A stretch of 64,000 nucleotides of DNA, from NCBI GenBank assembly GCA_023388315.1, contig JAEWGM010000036.1, forward strand, positions 62,001 to 126,000. The letters run 5' to 3'. Positions 43,601-52,352 of the stretch are shown here, piece by piece; position 1 is the first letter of the stretch; every line of letters starts with the position of its first letter. The position numbers and the translations under genes were made by a program. The notes under the pieces are model-generated. The model was given only the letters and a program-made list of their open reading frames with translations, made no database searches and was not told the DNA's origin. Source of the DNA: Bacteroidota bacterium. Lineage in GTDB: Bacteria > Bacteroidota > Bacteroidia > Bacteroidales > Dysgonomonadaceae.

Positions 43601-45010
43601 ATGGCAAGAAAAAGAAAGCAACTCCCAATTTTAGAAAATATCACCATCACCGATGTGGCTGCCGAAGGCAAAGCCATAGCCAAAGTGGATGGCATGACGG
43701 TTTTTGTTCCGTTTGTTGTTCCGGGCGATGTGGCGGATATACAATTAACCAAAAAGAAAAGCAACTACGCCGAGGGAAAAGCCGTGCGGTTTGAATCGTT
43801 TTCCGACAAACGAACCGATGCTTTTTGCTCGCATTTCGGTATTTGCGGCGGCTGCAAATGGCAAATTCTGCCTTACGACGAGCAGATAAAATACAAACAA
43901 AAACAGATTACGGACAATCTCACACGTATCGGAAAAGTGGAGCTGCCCGAAATAACGCCTATTTTGGGCGCGCCCGAAACCACTTTTTACCGCAACAAAT
44001 TGGAATTTACTTTTTCCGACAAACGCTGGCTTACGGAAGAAGAAATCGGCTCCGATAAGGAATTTCGCCAAATGAACGCGCTCGGTTTTCATATTCCCGG
44101 CAGATTCGATAAAGTGCTGGACATTGATAAATGTTGGTTGCAAGACGATTTGTCGAACCAAATCCGCAACTCCATTCGCGAATTCTGCCTAAAAAACAAC
44201 TATTCATTTTTCGATTTGCGCAACCAATCGGGATTGATGCGTACGCTCATTATCCGAAACACGTCTATCGGTGAGTGGATGTTGATTGTGGTGTTTTACG
44301 AAGACGATACCGAAAAGCGGGAACGACTGCTCACTTATCTTGCCGACAAGTTTCCGCAAATCACTTCCTTGCTCTATATCATCAACCAAAAAGCCAACGA
44401 TACCATTACCGACCAGGAAGTGTATGTGTGGAGAGGCCGCGATTATATTGTGGAAGAGATGGAAGGTTTGAAATTTAAAATCGGACCCAAATCATTTTAC
44501 CAAACCAACAGCCGACAGGCGTATAATTTGTATAAAATAGCGCGCGATTTCGCCCAATTATCGGGCACCGAATTGGTTTACGACCTCTATACCGGAACGG
44601 GAACCATTGCCAATTTCGTGTCGCGAAGCGCGAAAAAAGTTATTGGAATTGAGTACGTGCCGGAAGCCATTGAAGACGCCAAAGAGAACAGCCGCCTCAA
44701 CGGAATTGAAAACACGCTTTTCTTCGCCGGCGATATGAAAGATGTACTTACCGAAGAGTTTATCGCCACGCACGGTCGTCCGGATGTGATTATTACCGAC
44801 CCACCCCGCGCCGGAATGCACGACGATGTTATCGCCGCCATTCTGCTTGCAGAACCCAAACGAATTGTTTACGTAAGTTGCAATCCGGCAACACAAGCGC
44901 GCGATTTAAATTTATTGGACGGCAAATATCGGGTTTCGCGCGTGCAGCCGGTGGATATGTTTCCGCACACGCATCATGTGGAAAATGTAGTGCTTTTGGA
45001 GCTACGCTAA
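43601..45010 (+). CDS. rlmD: 23S rRNA (uracil-5-)-methyltransferase RlmD/RumA-like
   Basis: 469 residues. N-terminal TRAM domain (about 8-66), iron-sulfur cysteines in CSHFGICGGCKWQ, then the SAM-binding fold (LVYDLYTGTGTIANFV) and catalytic motifs TDPPRAGMHDDV and the nucleophilic Cys in YVSCNPATQARDL. It forms 5-methyluridine in 23S rRNA. Some Bacteroidota members of this family instead modify tRNA, so the exact base is unconfirmed. Monocistronic, ended by a perfect hairpin. Confidence 0.93.
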   Translation: MARKRKQLPILENITITDVAAEGKAIAKVDGMTVFVPFVVPGDVADIQLTKKKSNYAEGKAVRFESFSDKRTDAFCSHFGICGGCKWQILPYDEQIKYKQKQITDNLTRIGKVELPEITPILGAPETTFYRNKLEFTFSDKRWLTEEEIGSDKEFRQMNALGFHIPGRFDKVLDIDKCWLQDDLSNQIRNSIREFCLKNNYSFFDLRNQSGLMRTLIIRNTSIGEWMLIVVFYEDDTEKRERLLTYLADKFPQITSLLYIINQKANDTITDQEVYVWRGRDYIVEEMEGLKFKIGPKSFYQTNSRQAYNLYKIARDFAQLSGTELVYDLYTGTGTIANFVSRSAKKVIGIEYVPEAIEDAKENSRLNGIENTLFFAGDMKDVLTEEFIATHGRPDVIITDPPRAGMHDDVIAAILLAEPKRIVYVSCNPATQARDLNLLDGKYRVSRVQPVDMFPHTHHVENVVLLELR

Positions 45011-45066
45011 TATGCCTGCGGTGATAGTTCCGCTGCGCGAAAGATAGCGCTTCACGCAATAAAGAA

Positions 45067-45098
45067 AAAGCGGTTTGAACGTTTGGTCAAACCGCTTT
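45067..45098. terminator. Bidirectional terminator between rlmD and the TraB/GumN gene
   Basis: A perfect 12-bp stem (45067-45078 with 45087-45098) and 8-base loop, with A-rich sequence before and T/C-rich sequence after. It can serve both convergent genes. Confidence 0.8.
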
Positions 45099-45149
45099 CT
45101 CCTTTTTCTCCCTCTCTCCAGGTCTTCTCGTCTCCAAGTCTCTCTCGTC

Positions 45150-46058
45150 TCACTTCACCGCTTCCACCGTATATCCCAATTTACGCAAACCTTCAATCAA
45201 CCCGTCTTTTCCAACCAAGTGCAGGCTGCCAACCGCAATAAACGATGATTTCTTCTGCATCATTTCCGGTAGAATTTTCAACCATTTTACGTTGCGGTCT
45301 TTGTTTATTATATCTTTTTCTTCTTGCGTGCTGGGGCAAGGATCGTCGGGTGATTCATCTTCGTACAAATCGTTCAACGCGCTTAAATCCTGATTGGTAT
45401 AAGCCGTTTGAAGTTTGTCCATTTGCTCCTTTAGCTTTTCGGGATGATTAATCATGCAAGCCAACATCTCGGCCTGCCTTTCAATGGTTTGTGAGTTGAG
45501 TAAGGCGTGGATTTGCTCATCGGCGGTTTCAAGCGATTTCACCGGGCGTGAGCGCTTCACGGCTTCATCTTGAAAATATTGGTCGATACTCACCGCGCCA
45601 GCCAAATTAGGGTAATATTTTTGATATAATGTAACCGAAATTAAATTGCTCAACATGGCCGGTTTCATTCTTCCCAATTGCTCTAAGCCAACACCAACGA
45701 GTTCTTTGAGCGTTTTGTCGAGCAATTGTAGGTCTGCTTCGTTTAACAATGTTTCGTAATTGTACTCGGGTGACATCATAGCAGCTGTCATAATCTGCAT
45801 CTGCATTTCGGTCATTTTACTCATATCGAGTTCGCCCACAGTTTGTTCCGATGCTTCAAACGCTTCGTGGATGCCCGCGACATTGTCCATAAACGACAAT
45901 GGCACCAAGTGATGTGTGCCAAACAGATACGATGGTTTTTCCAATCCGTTGCCGGATATTTTCCACAAGAGCGAGTTTGCTTCTTTTTCGGGCGCGTTCG
46001 CGCAAGCAGCCAACGCGATAAAAACGAGGAGGCTGCTGAAGATTTGTTTAAGATTCAT
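45150..46058 (-). CDS. TraB/GumN family lipoprotein
   Basis: 302 residues. Lipobox ALAACAN, then the TraB/GumN domain: LLWKISGNGLEKPSYLFGTHHLVP near the start, and the closing FIAVGSLHLVGKDGLIEGLRKLGYTVEAV. The paired GxxH/GTHH histidines suggest a metal-dependent hydrolase of the TIKI/EreA-like fold, possibly a protease. Bacterial function is mostly unknown. It is in line with the small hypothetical gene 14 bases upstream. Confidence 0.88.
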   Translation of the reverse strand: MNLKQIFSSLLVFIALAACANAPEKEANSLLWKISGNGLEKPSYLFGTHHLVPLSFMDNVAGIHEAFEASEQTVGELDMSKMTEMQMQIMTAAMMSPEYNYETLLNEADLQLLDKTLKELVGVGLEQLGRMKPAMLSNLISVTLYQKYYPNLAGAVSIDQYFQDEAVKRSRPVKSLETADEQIHALLNSQTIERQAEMLACMINHPEKLKEQMDKLQTAYTNQDLSALNDLYEDESPDDPCPSTQEEKDIINKDRNVKWLKILPEMMQKKSSFIAVGSLHLVGKDGLIEGLRKLGYTVEAVK

Positions 46059-46072
46059 AAAGGTGTATGTTA

Positions 46073-46390
46073 TTATTTTACTTCTACATAGTCGGCATGA
46101 ATAGGCTGATTTTCCGCTTTACTGTCTTTTCCTATTCCCAGAAAATCAAATAAAAACCAAAAGATGGTGAACGACGGGATCACATCGGTAACGGGTAGCA
46201 ATTCTTCTACAAAAGTGATAAGCGATGTGAATTTTCCGCGCTTTTCTCCAAACATTTTATAGCTGATGGATGCGGCAATGGGCGCCCAAATCATATCTAA
46301 AAAGGGGCCAATTACCGGAATGGCCATGGATGCCATGCCAATGGCATCTAAGATGAGGCATTTGGTTAGTTTTCTGTATTTATTGTCCAT
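46073..46390 (-). CDS. Small membrane protein of unknown function
   Basis: About 105 residues from MDNKYRKLTKCLILDAIG. Two or three hydrophobic stretches (ASMAIPVIGPFLDMIWAPIAASI, VIPSFTIFWFLFDFLGIG) around a basic loop (MFGEKRGKF). I do not recognise a family. Longer starts run into the ferritin terminator and were rejected. It probably shares a transcript with the TraB/GumN lipoprotein. Confidence 0.65.
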   Translation of the reverse strand: MDNKYRKLTKCLILDAIGMASMAIPVIGPFLDMIWAPIAASISYKMFGEKRGKFTSLITFVEELLPVTDVIPSFTIFWFLFDFLGIGKDSKAENQPIHADYVEVK

Positions 46391-46476
46391 ATGAAATTTT
46401 TTACAAAGATATAAATTAAGTTCGGGATATTGGATGGTTCTCAGCGCAAATGGTTTATTTTTATGGAGCTGTCTAA

Positions 46477-46504
46477 AACAAAAAAGAGCGCACAAGCGCC
46501 CTTT
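46477..46504 (-). terminator. Terminator of the ferritin gene
   Basis: On the minus strand a 9-bp stem with one mismatch (46504-46496 with 46491-46483) and loop TTGT leads into a T-run, 26 bases past the ferritin stop codon. Confidence 0.7.
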
Positions 46505-46529
46505 CAAAGTTCAATTTTAAGTGCTGAAA

Positions 46530-47048
46530 TTATGCTGTTGCACTGGTGTCGATAGGCGCGTGCGTTCTTTTGCCTAATTCTTTGTCCATGGTGTAAATTC
46601 CGAATCCGTTGTCGCCGATGAGTTTTAAACTATCAATCATGCTTTGCGCGGTTTCTTCTTCTTCCACTTGTTCGTTCACAAACCATTGCAGCATATTTTC
46701 GGTGGCGTAATCGTGCTCGCCTTTTGCCAATGCAACCAAATCGTTAATTAGCCCGGTTACCACGCGTTCGTGTTTTAGCGTGTCTTCAAAAGCGTGTAGG
46801 GTGGATTTCCACGAAGTATCTACTTTTTCAATAGGTTTTAACTCAACTTTATTTCCTTTGGAAATGAGGTAGTTCATAAACTTCATGGCGTGGTCTTGTT
46901 CTTCTTCAAACTGCACTTTAAACCAGTTGGCAAAACCATCCAATCCTTCGTTTGAAAAGTGGGCCGACATGGAGAGATACAAATAAGCCGACCAAAACTC
47001 TGCATTAATCTGTTTGTTAATTGCTTCTTCTAATTTTTTACTTACCAT
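46530..47048 (-). CDS. ftnA: Ferritin
   Basis: 172 residues, a four-helix iron-storage subunit forming a 24-mer in the cytoplasm. Ferroxidase residues are in place: E17 (NAEFWSAYLYLS), E50 and H53 (FEEEQDHAMKF), and the later EEEETAQ cluster near residue 130. It is non-haem ferritin, not bacterioferritin, as no haem Met is in the expected place. It stands alone with its own terminator. Ferritin and the nearby peroxiredoxin suit a strict anaerobe coping with oxygen. Confidence 0.95.
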   Translation of the reverse strand: MVSKKLEEAINKQINAEFWSAYLYLSMSAHFSNEGLDGFANWFKVQFEEEQDHAMKFMNYLISKGNKVELKPIEKVDTSWKSTLHAFEDTLKHERVVTGLINDLVALAKGEHDYATENMLQWFVNEQVEEEETAQSMIDSLKLIGDNGFGIYTMDKELGKRTHAPIDTSATA

Positions 47049-47196
47049 AATAATGTATTGTATTTAATGTTGTGTTCAATGTAAATTTAAACGCTTATCT
47101 GCGCAAAATGTTTAAATTTTCATGGCAATCGCGCCATTCTTTGCGTGAAGAATTTTCAAAATAAACGCCCGATACTTCTATGTGACGATTTATTGT

Positions 47197-47204
47197 TATC
47201 TTTG
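47197..47204 (+). promoter_or_regulatory. -7 element for the serine palmitoyltransferase gene
   Basis: TATCTTTG is an exact TAnnTTTG match, 66 bases before the ATG. The -33 element is unclear. Confidence 0.4.
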
Positions 47205-47270
47205 TGCACTTGATTTGGCAACCCAATCAATTCACAATTAGGTTAAACAGATTTTCTTAATATACCTCAA

Positions 47271-48461
47271 ATGAATTTGTTAAGAGAAAAAATGATGAAA
47301 TACGATGCTCCGCAGCGAGCTAAAGCGGCGGGCATTTATCCATATTTCAGAGCAATTGAAAGCGATCAGGACACTGAAGTTGTCATCAACGGCAAAAAAG
47401 TGCTCATGTTCGGTTCCAACGCGTATTTGGGGCTCACCAACCACCCAAAAGTAAAGGAGGCCGCTATGGAAGCGTCCAAGAAATATGGGACAGGTATGGC
47501 CGGTTCAAGGTTTTTGAACGGTACGCTGGATATCCACGTTGATTTGGAACGAAAACTCGCGAATTTCTTGCATAAAGACGATGCCATTGTTTTTTCAACG
47601 GGCTTTACGGTAAACCAAGGCGTGATTTCGTGCCTCACCGGACGCGACGATTATATCATTTGGGATGAGCGCAACCACGCCTCCATTATTGAAGGATTGA
47701 GGGTTTCTTTTTCAACGAAATATAAATTTCGTCACAACGATATGGCATCGCTCGAAAAACAACTTCGCCGATGCGCCCCCAACAAAGTGAAACTCATTGT
47801 GGTGGACGGCGTTTTCAGCATGGAGGGCGATTTGGCCAATTTACCCGAAATTGTGAAGTTAGCCGAAAAATACAACGCCAATATTATGGTGGACGAAGCG
47901 CATAGCATAGGCGTTTTGGGCAGAAAATACAACGGACGAGGCGTGTGCGACCATTTTGGTTTACTGAATAAAGTGGATCTTATAATGGGTACGTTCAGCA
48001 AATCGCTCGCTTCCATCGGCGGATTTATTGCCGGTGATTTTGCCACCATCAACTACTTGCGTCATAACGCGCGAACCTACATTTTTAGCGCGAGCATTAC
48101 GCCCGCGGCTACGGCAGCGGCTTCGGCCGCGCTCGATATTCTGAAAACCGAACCCGATAGGGTGCGTAAACTATGGGAGTTAACTCATTATACCATTGAA
48201 CAATTCAAACAACGCGGCTTTGAAGTAGGCCCCACAGCCACACCCATTATTCCTCTGTATATCAGAGATAACGATAAAACATTTCTCACCACCAAACTGC
48301 TTTTCGAGCGAGGCGTTTTTGTGAATCCGGTGGTCCCGCCCGCGGTTGCTCCGGCGGATACGCTTATCCGATTTTCGTTGATGGCTACCCACACACAGGA
48401 GCAAATTGATTATGCGGTTGACAATATTGAGCAGGTTTTTAGAGAATTGGAGATTTTATAA
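47271..48461 (+). CDS. spt: Serine palmitoyltransferase
   Basis: 396 residues. A PLP enzyme of the alpha-oxoamine synthase family that condenses serine with an acyl-CoA or acyl-ACP to start sphingolipid synthesis, a trait of Bacteroidota. PLP-site residues are visible: H136 in DERNHAS, VDEAH at 207-211, and lysine K244 in GTFSKSLASIGG. The N-terminus (YDAPQRAKAAGIYPYFRAIESD) matches the Bacteroides-type SPT rather than 2-amino-3-ketobutyrate ligase or BioF, although those relatives share the fold. Monocistronic; HigBA lies convergent just downstream. Confidence 0.9.
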   Translation: MNLLREKMMKYDAPQRAKAAGIYPYFRAIESDQDTEVVINGKKVLMFGSNAYLGLTNHPKVKEAAMEASKKYGTGMAGSRFLNGTLDIHVDLERKLANFLHKDDAIVFSTGFTVNQGVISCLTGRDDYIIWDERNHASIIEGLRVSFSTKYKFRHNDMASLEKQLRRCAPNKVKLIVVDGVFSMEGDLANLPEIVKLAEKYNANIMVDEAHSIGVLGRKYNGRGVCDHFGLLNKVDLIMGTFSKSLASIGGFIAGDFATINYLRHNARTYIFSASITPAATAAASAALDILKTEPDRVRKLWELTHYTIEQFKQRGFEVGPTATPIIPLYIRDNDKTFLTTKLLFERGVFVNPVVPPAVAPADTLIRFSLMATHTQEQIDYAVDNIEQVFRELEIL

Positions 48462-48477
48462 AAAACTTTTACTGAAA

Positions 48478-48789
48478 CTACAGCGCGGCTGCAATTTTAC
48501 GAATTTTAGCCAACCTGTTGGCCAATGATTTATCTTGCCGGGCTACTTGCAGATTATAATCCGTCTGCATCCGGAGAAGTAAAGCAGAACTTACACCCAA
48601 TGCGGCCTCCATAATCATTGCAAAATCGGTTGTCACCGGACGTTTTCCGTTCAGCACTTCATTGAATGCCGTATATGGTAACCCAAGTTGCTCTGCAACT
48701 GACTTCTGCGATAAATGACGATAGTTGAGTTCGTCTTTCAATAACTCTCCCGGATGGACTGGATAAAACGGAAATCCTAAATCTGACAT
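48478..48789 (-). CDS. higA: HigA-type antitoxin
   Basis: 103 residues. An XRE helix-turn-helix of the HigA branch: FPVHPGELLKDELNYRHLSQKSVAEQLGLPYTAFNEVLNGKRPVTTDFAMIME in overall pattern (FYPVHPGE here). It should neutralise the toxin encoded 7 bases upstream and bind the shared promoter. Toxin-first order is standard for higBA. The C-terminal segment (QDKSLANRLAKIRKIAAAL) is a helical tail. Confidence 0.9.
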   Translation of the reverse strand: MSDLGFPFYPVHPGELLKDELNYRHLSQKSVAEQLGLPYTAFNEVLNGKRPVTTDFAMIMEAALGVSSALLLRMQTDYNLQVARQDKSLANRLAKIRKIAAAL

Positions 48790-48796
48790 ATTATTT

Positions 48797-49114
48797 TTAT
48801 TTATAGTGGTTGGTTATATCCGTTAGCGAACAAATTTCTATTTCCAAACTATGAGGATTGGCTATTTCTCTAAATTCCAGACGGTACTGGTCGTTAATGC
48901 GGACGGATGAAAGCCCTTTTTTATCGCCGATTAATTTTTCGTAACGCAATGAATTGAAATTGAATAAATCTGCCATACGCTCAGCCGTATGCAATGCTTT
49001 CACACATTTCACATACCCCTTAATTATTTGTGGTTGAAAACGATGCTTTTTATCTTTTGTTTTTCCCGTTTCGTACAACTCACGCAGATATTCTTTCTCA
49101 AACCTTATCTTCAT
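48797..49114 (-). CDS. higB: HigB-type toxin
   Basis: 105 residues of the RelE/HigB fold: KIRFEKEYLRELYETGKT at the start, KCVKALHTAERMADLFNF in the middle, and SVRINDQYRLEFREI plus CSLTDITNHYK at the end. It resembles ribosome-dependent mRNA-cleaving toxins. First gene of the pair. The module is placed between spt and the peroxiredoxin gene with no link to either. Confidence 0.9.
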   Translation of the reverse strand: MKIRFEKEYLRELYETGKTKDKKHRFQPQIIKGYVKCVKALHTAERMADLFNFNSLRYEKLIGDKKGLSSVRINDQYRLEFREIANPHSLEIEICSLTDITNHYK

Positions 49115-49272
49115 AATTTATAGTTGTTCAACACAAAGATAATGCTTTTTCTATAAATTCACACATTTAGTGAATATTTTTAAGAAAACACTTCGTGCGC
49201 TAATTACGGGAAAGTCCGAAATCAAGGTAGTTTTATATTGAAGTTTTAAACTAACTTAAAAGTAAAGCAAAC

Positions 49273-49302
49273 AAAAAGCCCCTCAATTATGAAGGGCTTT
49301 TT
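49273..49302 (-). terminator. Terminator of the peroxiredoxin gene
   Basis: A 12-bp stem with one mismatch (49302-49291 with 49284-49273) and a 6-base loop. T-rich on exit and A-rich on entry, it lies 27 bases past the peroxiredoxin stop on the minus strand. Confidence 0.8.
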
Positions 49303-49328
49303 CTGTATAAAAATGCGTATATCGGTTA

Positions 49329-49961
49329 TTATTCTTCCGATAAAAATGATGCAATGCCTTCTTGTGTAGCCACAAGTCCTTTGTCGCCTTTGTGCCAGTC
49401 GGCAGGGCAAACTTCGCCATATTCTTCGGTAAATTGCAGCGCGTCAATCACACGTAAAATTTCGTCAACGCTTCTGCCTAACGGCATATCGTTCACCACC
49501 TGATGGCGCACAAAACCTTCCTTATCAATAAGGAATAAGCCTCTGTAAGCTTCGGGAATTCCTTCAAACACTGCGTTTCCTGAATTATCGCTGGTGAATC
49601 CGCCGGCCAACACGTCGTAAGACATAGAAATGGTGAGCGAAGGGTCGGCTACAATGGGGTAGGTAACACCTTGAATGCCTCCATCGTTTTTAGGAGTTTG
49701 CAGCCATTTCCAGTGCGAAACCGCCGAGTCTGTAGAGGCGGCAACCACCACGGTGTCTCTTTCTTCAAATTGGCTTAATTTTGCTTGAAAAGCATGAAGC
49801 TCTGTTGGACACACAAACGTAAAGTCTGCCGGATAGAAGAAAAACACCACATATTTTTTTCCTAGATATTGATCTAAACTAAAGTTTTCAACTATTTCGT
49901 TGCCGTTTATTACGGCCGGACTCCAAAACACGGGAGCTCTTTTTCCTACTAATACTGCCAT
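49329..49961 (-). CDS. Typical 2-Cys peroxiredoxin (AhpC/Prx1 type)
   Basis: 210 residues. It reduces hydrogen peroxide and organic peroxides in the cytoplasm. Peroxidatic C51 lies in FTFVCPTELHAF; resolving C185 lies in EVCPADWHKGDKG near the C-terminus. The GGLG-like and YF motifs of floppy eukaryotic-type peroxiredoxins are not evident. No ahpF follows, so another reductase must serve it. It has its own promoter and terminator. Confidence 0.94.
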   Translation of the reverse strand: MAVLVGKRAPVFWSPAVINGNEIVENFSLDQYLGKKYVVFFFYPADFTFVCPTELHAFQAKLSQFEERDTVVVAASTDSAVSHWKWLQTPKNDGGIQGVTYPIVADPSLTISMSYDVLAGGFTSDNSGNAVFEGIPEAYRGLFLIDKEGFVRHQVVNDMPLGRSVDEILRVIDALQFTEEYGEVCPADWHKGDKGLVATQEGIASFLSEE

Positions 49962-49999
49962 AAATCTTTATTTTTAAATTGTTATAGAAAATTTCTTGT

Positions 50000-50007
50000 C
50001 AAAGGTA
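50000..50007 (-). promoter_or_regulatory. -7 element for the peroxiredoxin gene
   Basis: On the minus strand TACCTTTG, an exact TAnnTTTG match, 38 bases before the ATG. Confidence 0.4.
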
Positions 50008-50115
50008 CTGATTTATAAAATGAAAATAAAATTTGCCGCTGGTAATGATAGATAGATTGTTTTTATAATTTTTGTGACACAAAAAACACAATTTATCCCA
50101 AAAAAAATCCTCAAA

Positions 50116-50148
50116 TTCGCTTAGTTCATAAAATAATATGTACTTTTG
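50116..50148 (+). promoter_or_regulatory. Promoter of guaB
   Basis: TTCG (50116-50119), 21 bases, TACTTTTG (50141-50148). The -7 match is exact and the start codon is 29 bases further on. Confidence 0.5.
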
Positions 50149-50177
50149 TATGCAATAAAAAAGAAAGGTAAAAACTT

Positions 50178-51656
50178 ATGTCATTTATTGCAGATAAAAT
50201 CATTCAAGAAGGGCTCACATTTGATGACCTTCTCCTCGTTCCCGCCTACTCTCAGGTTTTGCCGCGTGAAGTGGACCTCTCCACAAAATTCTCTCGCAAC
50301 ATCACATTAAATATTCCGATGGTTTCCGCCGCGATGGATACGGTGACCGAAACCACAATGGCCATCGCCATTGCCCGCGAAGGAGGAATTGGTGTGCTTC
50401 ACAAAAATATGACCATTGAGGAACAAGCCAAACAAGTGCGCGCGGTGAAACGCGCCGAGAATGGAATGATACTGAACCCCATCAGTATTTCACCCGAAAA
50501 AACCGTTGCCGATGCGCTGGCGTTGATGGCCGAATTTAAAATAGGCGGCGTGCCGGTAGTTTCAGAAGACAACACACTGGTTGGAATTGTCACCAACCGC
50601 GATTTGCGCTTTGAGAAAGCGATGGAAAAACGCATTCACGAAGTGATGACCAAAGAAAACTTGGTTACAACCCGCCAGTCAACTGACTTGGAAGCGGCCG
50701 CGGAAATACTCCAGCAATATAAAATTGAAAAACTTCCGGTGGTTGATTCCGAGAACAAACTCATTGGGCTGATTACATACAAAGACATTACCAAAGCCAA
50801 AGATAAGCCCTTCGCGTGCAAAGACGAGCAAGGCCGTTTGCGCGTGGCCGCCGGAATTGGCGTAACCGCTGACTCCATTGAGAGAGCCACCGCGCTCATC
50901 GATGCAGGTGTGGACGCCATTGTAATTGATACCGCGCACGGCCACACAAAAGGCGTGGCCGAGATGCTCCGGTTGGTGAAAAAAACATTTCCCGACATTG
51001 ATGTGGTGGTGGGCAACATTGCCACGGCCGATGCCGCTAAATTTTTGGCGGAAGCCGGTGCCGATGCCGTGAAAGTGGGCATAGGCCCCGGATCTATTTG
51101 CACCACGCGCGTGATTGCCGGTGTGGGCGTGCCGCAGCTATCGGCCATTTACGATGTGGCCAACGCGCTCAAATCAACCGGTGTGCCGCTGATTGCCGAT
51201 GGCGGATTGCGTTATTCGGGTGATATTGTAAAAGCGCTTGCAGCCGGAGGCTCATCGGTGATGATGGGTTCGCTACTGGCCGGAACGGAAGAATCGCCGG
51301 GAGAAACGATTATTTTTAACGGAAGAAAATTTAAATCGTATCGTGGGATGGGCTCGCTGTCGGCCATGCAAAAAGGTTCCAAAGACCGTTATTTCCAAGA
51401 CGTGGAAGATGACATTAAAAAACTCGTTCCCGAAGGAATTGAAGCGCGCGTACCGTTTAAAGGGCCATTGCAAGAAGTGGTTTATCAAATGGTGGGCGGT
51501 TTGCGCGCCGGAATGGGATATTGCGGCGCGGGCAGCATAGAAGAGTTGCACAACGCCAAATTCACCCGCATTACATCGGCAGGTTATACCGAAAGCCATC
51601 CGCACGGTGTGATGATTACGCGCGAAGCACCAAACTACAGTAAAGGAAGCGAATAA
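50178..51656 (+). CDS. guaB: IMP dehydrogenase
   Basis: 492 residues. It oxidises IMP to XMP with NAD, the committing step of guanine nucleotide synthesis. The TIM barrel is interrupted by two CBS domains (about residues 95-205); the catalytic loop cysteine is C308 in GIGPGSICTTR, and the flap region EARVPFKGPLQEVV follows. Full family length. Monocistronic, with promoter and strong terminator. Confidence 0.97.
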   Translation: MSFIADKIIQEGLTFDDLLLVPAYSQVLPREVDLSTKFSRNITLNIPMVSAAMDTVTETTMAIAIAREGGIGVLHKNMTIEEQAKQVRAVKRAENGMILNPISISPEKTVADALALMAEFKIGGVPVVSEDNTLVGIVTNRDLRFEKAMEKRIHEVMTKENLVTTRQSTDLEAAAEILQQYKIEKLPVVDSENKLIGLITYKDITKAKDKPFACKDEQGRLRVAAGIGVTADSIERATALIDAGVDAIVIDTAHGHTKGVAEMLRLVKKTFPDIDVVVGNIATADAAKFLAEAGADAVKVGIGPGSICTTRVIAGVGVPQLSAIYDVANALKSTGVPLIADGGLRYSGDIVKALAAGGSSVMMGSLLAGTEESPGETIIFNGRKFKSYRGMGSLSAMQKGSKDRYFQDVEDDIKKLVPEGIEARVPFKGPLQEVVYQMVGGLRAGMGYCGAGSIEELHNAKFTRITSAGYTESHPHGVMITREAPNYSKGSE

Positions 51657-51676
51657 TTTCAATGATAATAACGAGA

Positions 51677-51706
51677 AAAAAACGCCTGTTTATATGGGCG
51701 TTTTTT
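51677..51706 (+). terminator. Terminator of guaB
   Basis: A perfect 10-bp stem (51677-51686 with 51697-51706), 10-base loop, ending in seven T residues, 20 bases after the stop codon. Confidence 0.85.
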
Positions 51707-51812
51707 TGTAAAGGAACGTTTCCGTATCGGTGCTGATTTTAACTTTATTTTACATACTGGTTGCAACGTTTGGCTCTTATAAATCATCATATTAGAAACA
51801 GGGAAAAGTTTT

Positions 51813-52352
51813 ATGTCGGAGAATCGTTTGATAAAAGCTTGTAAAGAGGGCAAATCTTGGGCGAGAAAGGAAGTGTATGAACAATACGCCCCCACGATGA
51901 TGTCGTTATGCAAACGATATGCCGGCAATAACGATGACGCAAAAGATATTCTGCAAGAAGGGTTCCTGAAAATTTTTATGCAAATTGATCAATTTTCGGG
52001 AACGGGAAATTTTGGCGGATGGATAAGAAAAATCTTCGTGAACACCTCGTTGGAGTTTCTTCGGAGTCAAAAAAGGATTAAAAACAAGGAAGTTCCTTTT
52101 TACGAGGCTTGGGAAGAAAAACCCACCGCGTTAAGCGATATAACCGCCGATGAGTTAATGGAGTGCATCGCCGAACTCCCCGATATGTATCGTGTTGTGT
52201 TCAACCTTTTTGCGGTTGAAGGTTACAAGCATCAGGAAATTGCGGCCATGCTGCATATTCAGGAAAGCACCTCGCGTTCACAGTTTTATCGGGCGAGGCA
52301 AATGTTGCAAGAGAGTGTTACCAATTTAATGAACGGAAAAAATGCCATTTGA
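51813..52352 (+). CDS. ECF-type sigma factor of an envelope module
   Basis: 179 residues. Region 2: RYAGNNDDAKDILQEGFLKIFMQI; region 4: IAELPDMYRVVFNLFAVEGYKHQEIAAMLHIQESTSRSQFYRARQML. It belongs to the sigma group that precedes membrane anti-sigma proteins with a carboxy-terminal barrel, not the FecR/SusC type. Its end overlaps the next gene by 11 bases, showing translational coupling. Targets are unknown; the two genes that follow are likely among them. Confidence 0.92.
   Translation: MSENRLIKACKEGKSWARKEVYEQYAPTMMSLCKRYAGNNDDAKDILQEGFLKIFMQIDQFSGTGNFGGWIRKIFVNTSLEFLRSQKRIKNKEVPFYEAWEEKPTALSDITADELMECIAELPDMYRVVFNLFAVEGYKHQEIAAMLHIQESTSRSQFYRARQMLQESVTNLMNGKNAI

Noticed and set aside
43498..43764. 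88-residue minus-strand frame ending in IYDLGF repeats
   Set aside because: It is a translation of the AATCGTAAATC repeat plus antisense of rlmD; a known type of false call.
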